Shown here: positions 23,625 through 36,039 of the stretch, piece after piece
Position numbering within the stretch: the first letter of the stretch is position 1
Layout of the letters: each line of letters opens with the position of its first letter
Assembly: GCA_026874595.1 (NCBI GenBank)
Contig: CM049306.1
Location: forward strand, 90,909,642 to 90,973,641
Length of the DNA: 64,000 bases
Reading direction: 5' to 3'
DNA from: Sipunculus nudus
Taxonomy: Eukaryota; Annelida; Sipuncula; Golfingiida; Sipunculidae
The notes under the pieces: generated by a model
The model's input: the letters and a program-made list of their open reading frames with translations, nothing else
Told to the model about the DNA's origin: nothing
Database searches by the model: none
Program-made: the position numbers and the translations under genes

Positions 23625-24490
23625 TCATACGCTGATTCTATCTGCTTGAGTAACACCGATTGCCGTACATCTCAGTAATCCGTTTGTTTGCATGAAAGAA
23701 TATTCGGCATCTGAAAGCTTGGAAGTCGATCATATTAATTCCAAAACGTTTCAGACGATGGTGTTCAGCTTCCACAAATATTGGCTTCATTGACGAATTA
23801 TAACGATACGTGCAGTGTGTCACTGTTTCTCCTTTCATCGCTGATGGATTTGATCTACTGCAAGACAATTCTAAATTTGTAGAATTTCTGTAGAGCCTCA
23901 GAAATGATTTTACTTTAAATACACAAGTTATATAGTTACCGGCTAAAGACATCTGCATTGGCAGAATTAATGTTGTGTCGCAGATCAAGCCAATGAAACA
24001 CGCCTTGAAAATTGTTCCACATCACTTTGCTGATAAGATTTGAATCCTCAGCCGTGTCAGATGAGAGAAACACCTTATGTCAAGGGACGTAAGGTTCAGG
24101 CCTATAAGTTTAGGCAGTTTTTTGATAGATGATTTTCCAATTTCAGATATCTCATTATTTTTTACAGTCAAGTTTTCTAGATGCTTCATATAAGGAAAAG
24201 AAACATCTTTTCTTCTCCAAAGCCGGTCGTGCGACAAAAGCAATGATCTAAGCGTCTGCTTGAAATAGAAAGCTGCATCTAAAGATCTGAATCTATAAAA
24301 CGTTACATCATTGTATGTCACTGAGTCTAATATTTCAATAAGGCATTTAAACAATCCTTGTTCTATAAGTCGATGACAGTATGGTTGACACACGTGCAAC
24401 TAGGAATGAAACTTCCTTTTACGAAATTTCTGCAAGGTGGAGTACAAACCACCACAATATTATTACATGTTTAACTCCGACAAAATCCAT
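23625..24490 (-). pseudogene. LRR-Ig receptor pseudogene (truncated in Ig)
   Basis: Begins MDFVGVKHV, then loses frame after the signal peptide. 24399-24022 retains LRR parts (LLLSHDRLW, ENLTVKNNEISEI, KLPKLIGLNL). 23988-23638 retains the C-cap (SLAGNYITCVFKVKSFLRLYRN) and the start of the Ig domain. The remainder of the Ig domain, the TM and the tail are absent; about 420 bases present in the 54-kb partner are deleted at about 23625. Confidence 0.8.
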
Positions 24491-26039
24491 GCTCAATTTG
24501 TAATACTGTGAAAGTTTCTTTCTAGTTTCCATTGACAATTTCAAAATGCTTTGTTTGTTAACTCTTCGCTACGAGGCAATATATTGTTGGGTGTTATAGA
24601 CAGGGAGCCAGGTTAATAACATACAGTAGCTGTGGTAATTTCTGTTATAAAATATCATCGAGAACCAGCCATTACAATATCTTTCTTTAGCCTCTACATA
24701 TTAACGCACTATAATCATTTACATGGATTTGAATTATACAAAGAGTATATAACTTAAAATAAAAATGGATTACGTTCTTTACAGTGTTGTGGATTATAGT
24801 CAGTATCAGCAAGTCATTTTTTTCATTAAACAATAAAGAGCTGCCTGGTACATTACCTTGTACTAATTGTTCTTATTGGTATAGCAGCTAAGGGCAGCTA
24901 CCTATATGAACATATGCACGGAAGTAATATGCTTTACTGGGTTTACTGATGTGTCGATTTACTGTAAGGTTATTAAATTGAAATCACTGATTATTACAAA
25001 TGTTTAACTCACGCATGAGGAAATTCATTTCTTATACCTCTGCATAGATCACATTCACTTTGTTTTGCTTTTATATAATTATGTATATTTCTGTGTTTTT
25101 ATATATGCACGGGTAACTCGGAATCTAGCGTGCTTTTGTAAACTGTCCAGGATCGAGATCAACCTTCAGTCACAGTTGAATGCCTAAAATGATGTTACTA
25201 AGGGAATTTTTTGTTTTAAAGGACGTTGTAGAGGCAACATATGAAAACAAAAATGCTGACCAGTGCGATAGATATGGAGGAAATTTGAATATATATATAT
25301 AATAATAATAATAATATTGAATAGAAAACAGTGCCGTCTTCTTTGGTTGTCGGTATGGAGAGGCTAGCCAGGTCTTCATGTTCCTACAAACTGTCCGTCT
25401 ATCATTAACAGTGATATACTTAACACTAAGCAAATTGCTTCGCCTTCTGGACCAGTTGTAGATATGACAAAAAAGGTTAACCTCTGTATTAAAATAAACA
25501 GATTATATCATGCCAGAATGTGCAACATTCTCTAATATGTCAAGCATAAATGAGAGATTTTCAAGTGTAACATCTGTTTTCTCAGAGCATGGAAAGCGCA
25601 AGCAACACTCTTAGTGGACGATTAAAAAAAAACTTTTATGGAATGGAGATTGGTTCAAGTGTAGGTGGTTCTTTTTATAAAGATGTACGATTCTCTGTGG
25701 CAATGAGGAAAATTGTATGAAAAAGAAATATATTGTTTTCTTCAATCATTAGGAACGTGTGGCATTGTGTCACAGTATCTTCGGAAATGTGAGACGTAGA
25801 TAAGTAGAGATGTAGTCCGAGTAACTTCAATTACTTCTAATAAATATTGTTGTCTTTAAATTATAAAAGACTCGACCATGGCGTGGCCTCTTGAATATCC
25901 ATGAGTTTTTGTAAAACGTTTCAAATTCAACATATAAAATAATATATTTGATCTGTAATTATGAATAGAATTTAAAACCAGATATTCCCCCCCCCCCCCA
26001 AAATCCTGAAACCCTAACGGCATCATTCCAGGCGGTTTT
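24491..26039. other. Non-genic DNA
   Basis: 24491-24715 completes the segment homologous to 54902-55122. Beyond that there are only simple repeats ((aat)n at 25291-25317, poly-C near 25988) and unassigned AT-rich sequence. Confidence 0.45.
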
Positions 26040-27557
26040 TAATGATTATTGATAACAAACCGAACATCATTTTTTGCAAAGTATATTCATAATGCATCTA
26101 TCTGTGCCCATTTATCAGAATTTATCTTTTGTGATAAACAAAGTGTTTTTATAATTTACTGGCTGATAAACCCGGTAACCGGGCCTTTTATCGGGCTTTG
26201 GTGTTATTATGAAATTAGATGAGGAAGTTTGGCTCAATATTTTTATTCTAAAAGATAAAAAAAAATATATATAGAATTTCAATGGAATACTGTCTCAATA
26301 AGATATATAAAAATATTGTTATACTAATATTGTGGAGCTGTGCTCATGGCAAGACGCATGTACATCGGTATGTTAACTTTGAAGACCTGGGAGGTGATGA
26401 TGTTTACATAAGGGGACCGGAATGGGACGCGAGGGCATTCAGATTTTCGAAGATCTTTAGTTGGTTACATATATTATTATGTTTGAAGTACATTTTGATG
26501 AAGGAAGATATGAAGAATTGATAAAATGTACAAGTAAATTCAAGGAAGCTGTTCCTATAGAAATAAATGGGAATATACAAACCTCGCTGGTAACTGAAGC
26601 GGACTCAAGGGGGGTTAAGGAAATCCGGACCCCCACCCCCCCCCTTCCCTTTTCAGCCGCAGCAACCTTTTTTGGGGGCTTCAGACCAATTTTCCGGATA
26701 TTGGTACCTTTTATCGGGATTGTTTCATTTATCCTGCTGGGTTTAATCCCCCCTCTTTTTACTTAATCGAAAGTCACACGTTTCTCACAATTTCACACCA
26801 TTGCAGTGGGTCAGTGACTGGGTCAAATATCCGGCCAAGCCTTTTCCAATCTGTCACTGATAGCAGGATTTATTTATATACACAATATAATACACTTTCA
26901 TCCTTCGCTGGCACAAAGCGACCACAGAGGCATTCCGGTTTTCGCTGTAGAGAATTCAGCTGTTTTCGGTGGTAACTTCCTCGAAATTAAAAAAAAACAC
27001 TAAAATAACACTCAAAATAATAAGTACATTAAACATTATTTATTATACTATCGGTGAGGTGACTGCGGGAACAAGAACTTTTAAAATGCGGTATAGCACA
27101 GTGTCATACGCAATACGGTTCAAGAGAACCATGAGGAAAAAAAGTTGACCAATTTTTTTAAGTATTATATCTATAAGGACTATAATTCCTTTATGCGGAA
27201 AACAAATATCGGTTAAGCGATGTTGTCACTGAGTTAAATAAAACAAATACTGGTTCCACGTCAAGTCCCCGCCATGCATCTTCACAAAATCAATGTGCAG
27301 CTCAGATATTTTTCAACTCGAGTCAGAACCAGTGAAGTAAAAGGATCGCAGAAAGCGATTTCTTCGGACGGTATTCACCCATATTAAAGCAATCCTTTTC
27401 CACATGCTCTTTTAGACACTAGTGATCATTGTCCGAAAGCTGCTCAGCTAGTGATACTACCTTAGTGATTTCAAGCAAGGTCAAGGGAACGGTGTCACAA
27501 AGCAGATGTATTGAAAGGAAATGCTGCATAAATATAAATCTTTAATATTTAATGGGA
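26040..27557. repeat. 3' flank block duplicated at 39.06-40.23 kb
   Basis: Shared with 39060-40229: aataaacccgg-type block, ttcaaggaagctgttccta, the C-rich ccccaccccncccttttcag stretch near 26630 and 39340, gtgggtcagtgactg, and the ctcgantcagaacca..gtaaaaggatcgcag block just before the receptor copies. The frames at 26282-26766 fall in this repeat and are not credible genes. Confidence 0.5.
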
Positions 27558-28863
27558 TTAATCCATAATCGGAAATCGTTTCTTTATTATTTCAAAGTAT
27601 GGTTTGTAATATTTCTTGGTGAAAACCAAAATGAAAATCAGTTGAGTTTCCCGAGCGACATCTTCATACGGATGATGAATGTCTCCGCTTAAAGACTCGA
27701 AACGAAGATAGCAAAATACAACAACAATTGTGGATAGAATTGTACAAATGATAATCAGTAATATAATCTTTGCAGAACATGAATGTCTGCTTTTGGGATC
27801 AGAAACCTTAGTATTGTTCAATGGATAATCTGCGTAGTAGTTCCCATTGCAGCCAGGCAGTTAAAGTTCCCATTTAACTCATGTGTTATGTTTATTGTTC
27901 TCATGAAATAAGAGTGGTCAAGCATCTTTCTATGTGGGCCGTATACACTGATTTATCTTGCCGAACATCTAAGTGACCCGTCTGCATGCATGAAATAGTT
28001 TGTTTCTCAAAAATAGGAAGCTGGTCATATACATTCCAAACGTTCCAGACGGAGTTGTAAAACCCATATCAATATTGGCCCTGATTGATAGATGATATTG
28101 ATAAAAACATTCTGCAGATGGGTAACTTTACATCATTTCTCTGTTCATGTTCAATACAAGACAACTCTATATTACTATTGTTCAATAAACTCTGAGAAAA
28201 GATTCAACTTTACAGACACACGATATGTCATTTTCGACCAAGGACATCATGTGAGGTGGTGTAACCATCTCCGAAAACTGCATCGATAGTGTTAATTTGA
28301 TACCCCGAAGACCAAGCCATTGCAAAACTTTATTTTTCCTCGCAACTGTACTAATGTGATACTTTCTCAAAACAAAAAAATCTGAGCTGCTTCAGACTAG
28401 AAAATTACCCAAGATTATGTGAAATCAGATTGTTGTTCGCCAGGGTTAAGACTGTTAGTTTATTAAGTTTTTTTTTCAGAATTTCCTAATCCCCGTTACT
28501 TTCTACAATATTATATACTAGTATCTCCATGTGAGGAATATTATGCAAAATATTTTGAATCTTCCAGTCTGTTGTACGAGACAAACAAAGACCTCAGCGT
28601 CTGGTGAGGGATATCTGTTATGTCGTTGATTTCATTATATGAAAAATCCATACCTTAAGCCTTTGGGAAGAAATAGACAGCTGGATCTAAAGCGAGTGGG
28701 GAGGCTCTGTCACAGGATATTAAGACATTCCTCGTCCTGTGCAGTTAATGACAGTGTTATTGGCACATATTCAGCTAAGAAGGTCACATTCTTTTGCAAG
28801 ACTGCCTTCAAGTTAAAAGACAAACCAACATAAAAATATCCAACGTGCAATGATGCTATCCAT
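27558..28863 (-). pseudogene. LRR-Ig receptor pseudogene, short-tail type
   Basis: Start MDSIIARWIF resembles the 41.6-kb copy. Stops and frameshifts appear from the signal peptide onward. Recognisable parts: N-cap (NCTGRGMS), LRR fragments, C-cap (SLVENDISCVCKVESFLRVY, followed by a stop) and, in 27821-27558, the TM helix and tail (HHPYEDV, then TQLIFILVFTKKYY). The conserved P-Y-x-x-V tail motif is present. Closest relative by eye is the copy at 40230-41585. Confidence 0.85.
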
Positions 28864-29160
28864 GTTTTGCCTTTAACAGGCACAACAAGAACAAAGACCC
28901 TTTAAATAAAGCCTTATTAAAGTTGCTTCTTGATTTCATAGTTATCTGTCTAGTTCCTCCGTTTTAAGTTTTATTGTGTTGCAAGTATATCGTGAATGAA
29001 GCCTTTAAAAAAAAGTAAATAGAGGAACTTATCACAAGGATGGTTTTACTTGTGCCCCTTATAATTAAATCTTTCAGAAATGTGGGTATATCTTGTATTT
29101 TGTTATTTACCTATGGATGTTCTTTGTTGGAGGTAACCGCCTCCATTTTGTTATGCTCTC
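28864..29160. other. Upstream flank of the pseudogene
   Basis: 28864-28990 resembles 41586-41720 upstream of the close paralogue (shared ttgtgttgcnagtatatcgtgaatgaagc). Nothing else is recognised. Confidence 0.4.
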
Positions 29161-29164
29161 TTAT

Positions 29165-29560
29165 CTAATTTCAATCTACGTATGTACATCTGCAGAATTC
29201 CATTTTGGTAAGGGACAACGTGGCAGGGCGGTAGCACTCGCTTCCTTTCTTATTATTTTTGGATACTGGCGTCTCCTAGGCCCGGTGTCTACTGCACCTG
29301 CGTATACTGGATATGCAATCATCCTGACTGCTGGGTCATAAGAGCGAATAACCCCATACACACGCACTGCTTTGTGAATGATACACAGCTGCGGGGCACA
29401 GCCTTCCCATTGATCATGCAGAGGGTTCACCCTGGGTGGGGGCCGACCGTAAAAATCTCACTGCGTCGGTTGAGTTTTAATCTTACGACCTCCCGACTTT
29501 GAGTCCTGTGCTCTTCCCCTAAGCCATAGAATCCTGTCAGAAACTTCGTCAGATTCAGGG
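29165..29560 (-). repeat. SINE-like repeat, copy 1
   Basis: On the minus strand it begins with a tRNA-like head (TGGCTTAGGGGAAGAGCACAG, A-box-like) and a degenerate B-box region (GGTCGTAAGATTAAAACTC), followed by a body shared with 48610-48910 (ttgtgaatgatacac, ggcncagnattccca, tcctaggc..gg). The two copies have the same orientation. A tRNA-derived SINE is likely; the family is not identified. Confidence 0.45.
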
Positions 29561-29739
29561 TCAGGATATCTAGCATGCAAGTGAGTATGCTACTCCACCT
29601 ACGTTGCGATACGGTTATTTTACTCCTTAGAACTGAGTGAATGTGATTTAACACTAGATATAAACTTTTGCAAGAAAAAGTCCTAGTCTGAGCGATCTAC
29701 TGCATGCTGATAAAGAAACACGTTAAAGGTGGCGTGATT

Positions 29740-30480
29740 GAGACTTCTGTCATATGGATTACACTTGCACACGATCTCATGGAATTATTCAGTGTTATCG
29801 TTTGATAAGGAATTGGTTGTAAAAAAATGTTAGAAATCGCTCAGTCATATGTTTAACATATGTGAAGCGTGGTTGGTTAAAGCTTTGTACTTATGAGCAC
29901 AATTATGTCGGTTCGCGTCCCGTTCTGACAGTCTTCCGCACTAATGTTAAGTAAACCTATTTCCAGAATTTGCCCTTATTTGATTTGCTGGTATACATGT
30001 AACATCATGGATTGAATTTTATCATCAGCTCAGATCTAGTGATGCATGTTGTTTTTATTCTCTCCTGAAAATTTTGGGACTGAAAGTAGCAGAAATACTG
30101 TGCTTTTACTGAGATCTAGAATGTTTAGTCACAGGGGGATTTCCAGTGTGTGACGTCACTGCCGAGATGACAGTGCCTATAGAGATGCCAATAATTTATG
30201 AACAAATCACAGAACCTCGTTTGTTTAGTGGAAAAATATATAGAAAAAATATTTTTCTTCCAGGAAATGGGCTCATTTAATGTAAAATCTATATTAATAT
30301 TTTTTCATAACTAATTATGTTATATGATAATATAATGAGATTTGGAATACGTTTGCTTGACCTGACTAAGAATCCTAGCCAAAGGGTTTACCGAGCTCTA
30401 CACCCTAGAATAAACAAGCCCGAAAAAGGGTCGAGGAAAAAACATAAAACCAAGCGTAAAACAAAATTAATTTCATGAGT
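29740..30480 (+). repeat. Second SINE-like family, diverged copy
   Basis: 29740-29960 resembles 37800-37990, including a box-B-like atgtcggttcgcgtccngt and an upstream A-box-like tggttaaagc. 30360-30440 resembles the later part of that copy (agaatcctagccaaag, gaataaacaagccc). The middle is unrelated or inserted. Confidence 0.4.
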
Positions 30481-30514
30481 CATTTAGCATTTGGCTTACC
30501 TTAACATGTAGAAT

Positions 30515-30700
30515 TGCTCTTAGGTTATAAAGGCGACATCATTTATAAAGTTATATCAATCTACATTTTTTTTTAATTTGTCGTTCTGTTTTGACAAGGA
30601 GATCTAACGTGGTTATTAAACAATCAAACTGCTGTTACCTGATACATTCCCACGAAATTTCTGCTTATATGAAGAACATATTTATGACAGAAAGATAATT
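30515..30700. repeat. Repeat T, uninterrupted copy
   Basis: Diverged but colinear with 55715-55866 plus 63991-64000: ggcgacatcatttata, ctacattttttt, the gttacctgatacatt block and tatgaagnacatattta.gaca. It shows the pre-insertion sequence of the LINE target, which elsewhere is split. Confidence 0.65.
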
Positions 30701-30959
30701 ATTATTATTATAATTATTATAATCATTTTATCTACTAAGATGCGCATAATTACATAAAGTATTTTGCGCTTGACAGTAATAAGATACAATAAGTTATAAA
30801 ACATAAAACACTCATTACTAAAGTTGGATTTAAAAAAGTTTATACAAACATTAAAAAAATAAATAAATAATGATTATTTAATTATGAGCTCTACCATGCA
30901 GTGATCGAACTAAAATAACAAATATTGCACTGTTAGGAGTCACTGTATCACACATATTG
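30701..30959. other. Non-genic AT-rich spacer
   Basis: att-rich low-complexity sequence between repeat T and the L2-like LINE; no gene. Confidence 0.4.
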
Positions 30960-32585
30960 CATATCCACCAGAGTTATATCACAGTCTAGGCAGCACCATA
31001 TCCTTGTTTAAACAACACAGTTTTAAGATGCTTTCTAAATGTGACGGGCGAGATTGGTCCTCTTATATCTGATGGCAATTCATACCACAGTTTATCCCCT
31101 AATGTCCTTAGTGACCTTTCACCAGACTGGTTGGAGTGGCGTGACACTTCTGGTCTCCAGTGATCAAATGAAGAGCAAAGAGATCTGTGAGGGTTATACA
31201 CTAAGAAGAGCTCTTGCATGTACTCAGACACTGTGGCAGAATGGAGAGTCTTTTGAATGGTGGTAAACACCTACAATTCTCTGTTTTACAGGTAGCCAGT
31301 GCAGTTGTTTCAGCACTGGTGTTATGTGCTCTCTACGCGCATTACTGCACTGTTCTTGGCTATCTGCAACGTTATGCGCTCTCTACGCGTATTACTGCAC
31401 TGTTCTTGGCTATCTGCAACTTATGTATAGTACGCTCTAATGCTCCGAGTAGGAGGCCATTATGGTAGTCCAGACGAGATAGAACAGTAGAATAAATGGT
31501 CTTGACACAAGCTTTTTGCGAAAGATGAACTTCGACTTTGGCAGTGCGCCTGAGGTGGTAGTATATACCCTATTGACTTGGTACTACATTTTCAGATAGC
31601 CATCAATATAAGCACCAAGGTTCTTAGCCACTGGGTTTTGGTGAAATTATAGCCTCCCCAATCTTTAGGGTGATGTTACTCCTATGTCGTGCATAGTATT
31701 TACTGGTGATGATGAATACTTCCTTCTTAGAGTGATTCAGTTTCAGCTTGTTAGCTATCATCCAGTGTCGATCATTTGCCGCGCACTGCTCCATCTCCTG
31801 CACCTAATGGCTACGGATCACCATGTCATGGAGAGTAAGGCGGTTGTAGAGCTTGCCATCATCAGTGAAACCATGGCGTTTGACAGGGTGCTGCTCGATA
31901 ATTCTCTGGAGAGGGAGGATGTAGATGAGGGAAAGAAGGGGCCCCAAGACGAACTCCTGAGGCACTCCAGTAGTAACGGTAACTGGTGAAGACTTGTGGT
32001 TGTTGATACGCACAGCTTGAGTACGGTCAGGCATATAGGATCTCATCCACTGGAGTGTTGTGCACCGGAGCCGCACCTCATCTTGAAGTCTCTCCAAGAG
32101 GATGGCATGGTTTACGGTGTCAAACGACACGCTGAGGTTCAGGAGAACAAGGAGCACACCATCACCAACATCCAGCACTTCCCCAATGTCTGCCTTGATG
32201 CGAAGGAGAGCAGTTTCAGTGCTGGAACCCAGCTTTTAAGCAGACTGCATTGGGTCATGAGGCCGGTGAGTGTTAAGTTGCTTGGCAACAACTTTCTCCA
32301 TAAATTTGCTGCAAAACGGAAGGTTTGACAGTGGGAGATAGTTGCTGAAACTTGTCACATCTGGCCCTGGCTTCTTCAGGAAAGGAGCCATCAGAGCACG
32401 TGTCAGTTGATTAGGAGAATACACCGGAGGTAAATGACATATTAACAAGTGATTTGAACACAGAGGCAAGAGTATTCAGCACTTCCACATTCTAGAGATA
32501 AGAGGCAGGCATTTTGTCTAGAGAACATGACTTATTAGGACACTTGTTGATCACCGCCGAGATGTCATCAGTCGTCAGATCAATT
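30960..32585 (-). mobile_element. 5'-truncated L2/CR1-like LINE (RT relic)
   Basis: Minus-strand pieces follow the order of an L2-type RT. 32580-32470 has DLTTDDISAVINKCPNKSC. 32469-32236 has PFLKKPGPDV..NYLPLSNLPF..FMEKVVAKQL..HDPMQSA. 32178-31804 has VLLNLSVSFDTVNH, GVPQEFVLGPLL and HGFTDDGKLY, where the family has YADD. 31270-30986 is the C-terminal region (YNPHRSLCSS, LGDKLWYELPSDIRGP, FRKHLKTVLF). Frame changes separate them, and the endonuclease and ORF1 are absent. Not functional. Confidence 0.8.
31321..31420. repeat. 50-bp tandem duplication inside the LINE relic
   Basis: 31321-31370 and 31371-31420 are the same 50 bases with two differences (gtgc/gcgc and cgcgc/cgcgt). Confidence 0.85.
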
Positions 32586-32794
32586 CACTCTCCGTGAAAT
32601 GGTTTTCAGAATGTGGACAAAATAGCCATTCCATTAGAAAACAAATGACCATTCGGTCATGACGCTCAGCCGACTCACATGTTGACAATATATGTCCTTG
32701 CACAGGCAACTCAGCTCTTCCTGATGAATCCGGAAATTTAAATGTATTTTTCATTATATCTGGGGTGCTCAAACATGGCCTGTATCTCAGAGAA

Positions 32795-34275
32795 TAAAGG
32801 TCACAGTGACCTTATTTCAGGTTGCTGAGAATTTTATGATCTTCCTTGATGTCATTAGAAAATCCTAGGTACAGTGGTTATTAATTGTGTCCTGTTAACA
32901 GACGACGGCATCCTTAATGGTTTCAAAAACAGAGAAAATGCTGTGGGATGCCTGTAATCCTCATAGCTTGGAGAATATGGGAAACAGAGGCCTTATTTCA
33001 GGTTTCCAAGGAGTCTTTTCATGGACCCCCTTGTATGTCAAGTAAGAAGATTCTATAACCAATGGTTATATGCCATGTAAACAGACCACATCTCAAAAGT
33101 TCTCATTAATAAAGAAAAAAATAATGCTTAAAAATTGAGAAAAAAAGATGGTGCCACCAGTCTGCGGGAACTGATGAGATACTCTATGATCATTATTCAA
33201 GCAAAAAATCATTGTGATCATTGCATTATTTATTCAGATAATGGAGCTTTTGTATCATACTTTTAATTATTCTGGGGTAATTCTGAGGCCCGGAGCTCGG
33301 ATGATATGGTAACAGAGACCTAATTTCAGGTTTCAAAGGAGACTTTTTATAGACCTCCATGGATGTCAAGTACGAAGATTCTAGGTACAGTGGTTATGAT
33401 TTGTGCCATATTAACAGACGACTGCATCTGTAAAAGTTTCAATAATAGAGATAAATGGTTAAAAATTTAAAAAAAGATGAAACACTCCATGATCAATATG
33501 CATACAAAGAAACATGGTTATCACTGCTTTAGTTGTTCAGAAATTGGATCACATTTTTAATCATTCGGGGGGGGGGGGATAATTTCGTTAAATTGATAAA
33601 TTGTAAACTCGCAGGATGGAGGCAACAGAGACTTTTTATCAGATTTCTGAAATAAATCTGAGGATGTCAAGTGAGATTATTCTAGATCCAATGGTTAGGA
33701 TTTGTTCCCTGCTTTAGTGTCAAATTTTCAATTATTATGGGTGGTATTTATAAGCCCCATAGCTCGGAGATTATGGGTAACAGAGCCCCACTTTCAAATT
33801 TCCAAGGAGACTTTTAATGGGCATCCGAGGATAGCAAGTGAAATGTTTCTAGGTCCATGGGTTACGATTTGTGCACGTTTAACGGACGATCGCATCGTTA
33901 CAGGTCTCAAAATAGAGAAAACAATGCGTTAAAATAAAAAATCTCCATGTGGAGTCACCACTTGCAGGAAGGCCTACAAATGTAACACTCCGTGATCAAT
34001 ATGCATGCAGAGAATCATGGTGATCAATGCATTAGTTGTTCAGATATTTAAGCTTTTATATCAAATTTTTTATTATTCTTGAGGGTGCTCTTGAGCCCCT
34101 TAGCTCAAAGGATATGGGTGGCAGAGACTTTTTTCCGGGATCAAAGAGATATGTTATATACATCCCTGGTTCTCAAGTTAGAAGATTTTAGGTCCAGTGG
34201 TTACGATTCGTGCCCTGTTAACGGACGGACGGACAGATGGACAGACAGATGGACGATGGACAAATGGTGATCGCT
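32795..34275 (+). repeat. Satellite array, units of about 310-340 bp
   Basis: The block cagagnc..ttatttcaggtttccaagga..atgtcaag recurs starting near 32803, 32979, 33310, 33622, 33777 and 34118, giving spacings of about 176, 331, 312, 155 and 341 bases: three full-length intervals and two about half-length. Each unit also contains gctcggan, a gtgatcattgcattagttgttcag-like block and gcttttatatcaaa. Inverted relics are at 12420-13180 and 14160-14340. The small frames inside are not credible genes. Confidence 0.7.
34224..34262. repeat. Microsatellite of gac/gat-rich units
   Basis: Degenerate (acgg)n/(acag)n/(atgg)n run ending the satellite array. Confidence 0.7.
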
Positions 34276-34309
34276 TTAGTTCAGGTGACATTCAGTCAGC
34301 TGAGCTAAA

Positions 34310-35750
34310 AATATTATTATTCAAACCCCTGGAATCTACATATGGAGTAATTGATAATTGCAGGTCATGAGAAAGTTAAATTGCTTATTCTTTATCGGAG
34401 TTTGTAATCAAATAAACTTTTTCCTGTGACCTTCCATACAAAAATATATTTCGGTGATGTTAATACTACTTATATACCATATTCACTGTATTAAAGGTTC
34501 ACAAAATCAGTAGTCAACATGTCACCATAGTCAATACGTTTTACATAATTAGAAATTTTATGCCGGGTTCTTTTATTACTTTGAGCTTTCTCCAGCAACA
34601 GAAGCTGAGCAATATTTACATGCGTGAAAGCATACATGAATTGTTAATTAATAATGTAAACATGTACAATGTGTAAGATTGAAAATGCTCAGTGATGCTA
34701 AAAAAAATATGGTAAAACCAGTGACTTGTCCTGATGGTTAAATATGACATAATTGTAGATAAGTCAATTCTCTTTTAATTGAGAAACAAAATAACTTACA
34801 TTTCTGAAATATTACACAAACCATTTATTGGTTTTGCTACAACAGCACCGCGCTTTGTGTTAATATAAAACACTCAACATCCCTTAAAAACATATGGTGT
34901 GAGGAGGGCACTTTAAACTAAAGATGATTCATAACAGAGGTTACTGGACCGCAGTCACAGGCAATCTAGTAAGGAGTATCTGAGCATATTTTTTTTTCTT
35001 AAACTATAATCACTTAAATGTTTGCGCTGATTCACTGGAATTTTACCTTTTGCATTGCCATCAGTTGTAATTTCATGAATAGTTTCAGTCATCAGAATTG
35101 GATGCATGCAATATTTACGTGAATGAATGACAGAAACTGTCATGTATATTTTAACTATGTGTAATATATACATTTATTTATGCTTAATAGTATATTGATA
35201 AAAATATGATTGTTTATTGTTTCTTGATATCATGTGAATGGATTGGAACTATATTTGCTACTGCAGAGGGAGACGAAGTTGCCTTACGATACCTTTTATT
35301 GGATGTGTACACCTTATACAACTAATGGTAACATCATGTTATTTTGAAAAATTATACAGGCAAGGGCCTTACATCTCCTCTAGAGCTAAACTTCATTTAA
35401 GTATTGTTAAATAAATTATAGAAAATGCATTATGTTAATTAGCTGCACTAGCAGGAAATAAAAAGAAATTTGTAAATGTTACAGATAAAACTTATGCTAG
35501 CATAAGTGTCCCCATGACAAATATACATGTTATCTACATGAAGTCGAGGAAAGTGAAAGACATGGGATAAACCTTTTTTTAGCTCACAAACGATGCATGG
35601 TGAAGGGATCTTGTTTCTCGGACTAGGCCTGTATCCTTTTGAACAGAGTTATATCTGTTCTGTGAGGTTTCATTTAAGATAATTGTCCGATTATCATGGG
35701 TGCTTTATATCCACTATATAACCATTCTATATTGTTTATGTTTATGAAAA
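34310..35750 (+). repeat. Repeat block matching 3605-3790, then R1 copy 3
   Basis: 34310-34493 matches 3605-3790, and 34494-35750 matches the R1 copy at 8453-9610. The two modules are contiguous here, suggesting that they are parts of one longer dispersed family that appears elsewhere in pieces. Confidence 0.6.
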
Positions 35751-36039
35751 AAATAAATCAATGTGTTAAGGAAGAGAGATTTCATATACACTTATACACA
35801 TATACACGGCTTAACCCAGTTCGACAGAACGAGGTTTCACTGTATTTTGAAATGGAGAATATATTTTGAAAGTTGTAATAAAGTTACGTTATAAAGTCAC
35901 CTCAAATGTAAAGAGATATCTGTCTACACCGTTGGTTAATTGGGCAGTCTGTATTAACATGCTAGAACGATGGAAGCATTTTCTCTGTGTTATTTGGGCG
36001 GGTTGACAAAAAAGTAAACAAATAAAGCTTCGGCTCTGT
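35751..36039. other. Non-genic spacer
   Basis: No gene or recognised repeat between the R1 copy and the partial T-like block at 36040. Confidence 0.35.

Noticed and set aside
26282-26766. Two overlapping plus-strand frames as genes
   Set aside because: They lie in a duplicated non-coding repeat block (also at 39.1-39.4 kb, where the frames are not kept) and show no domain features.
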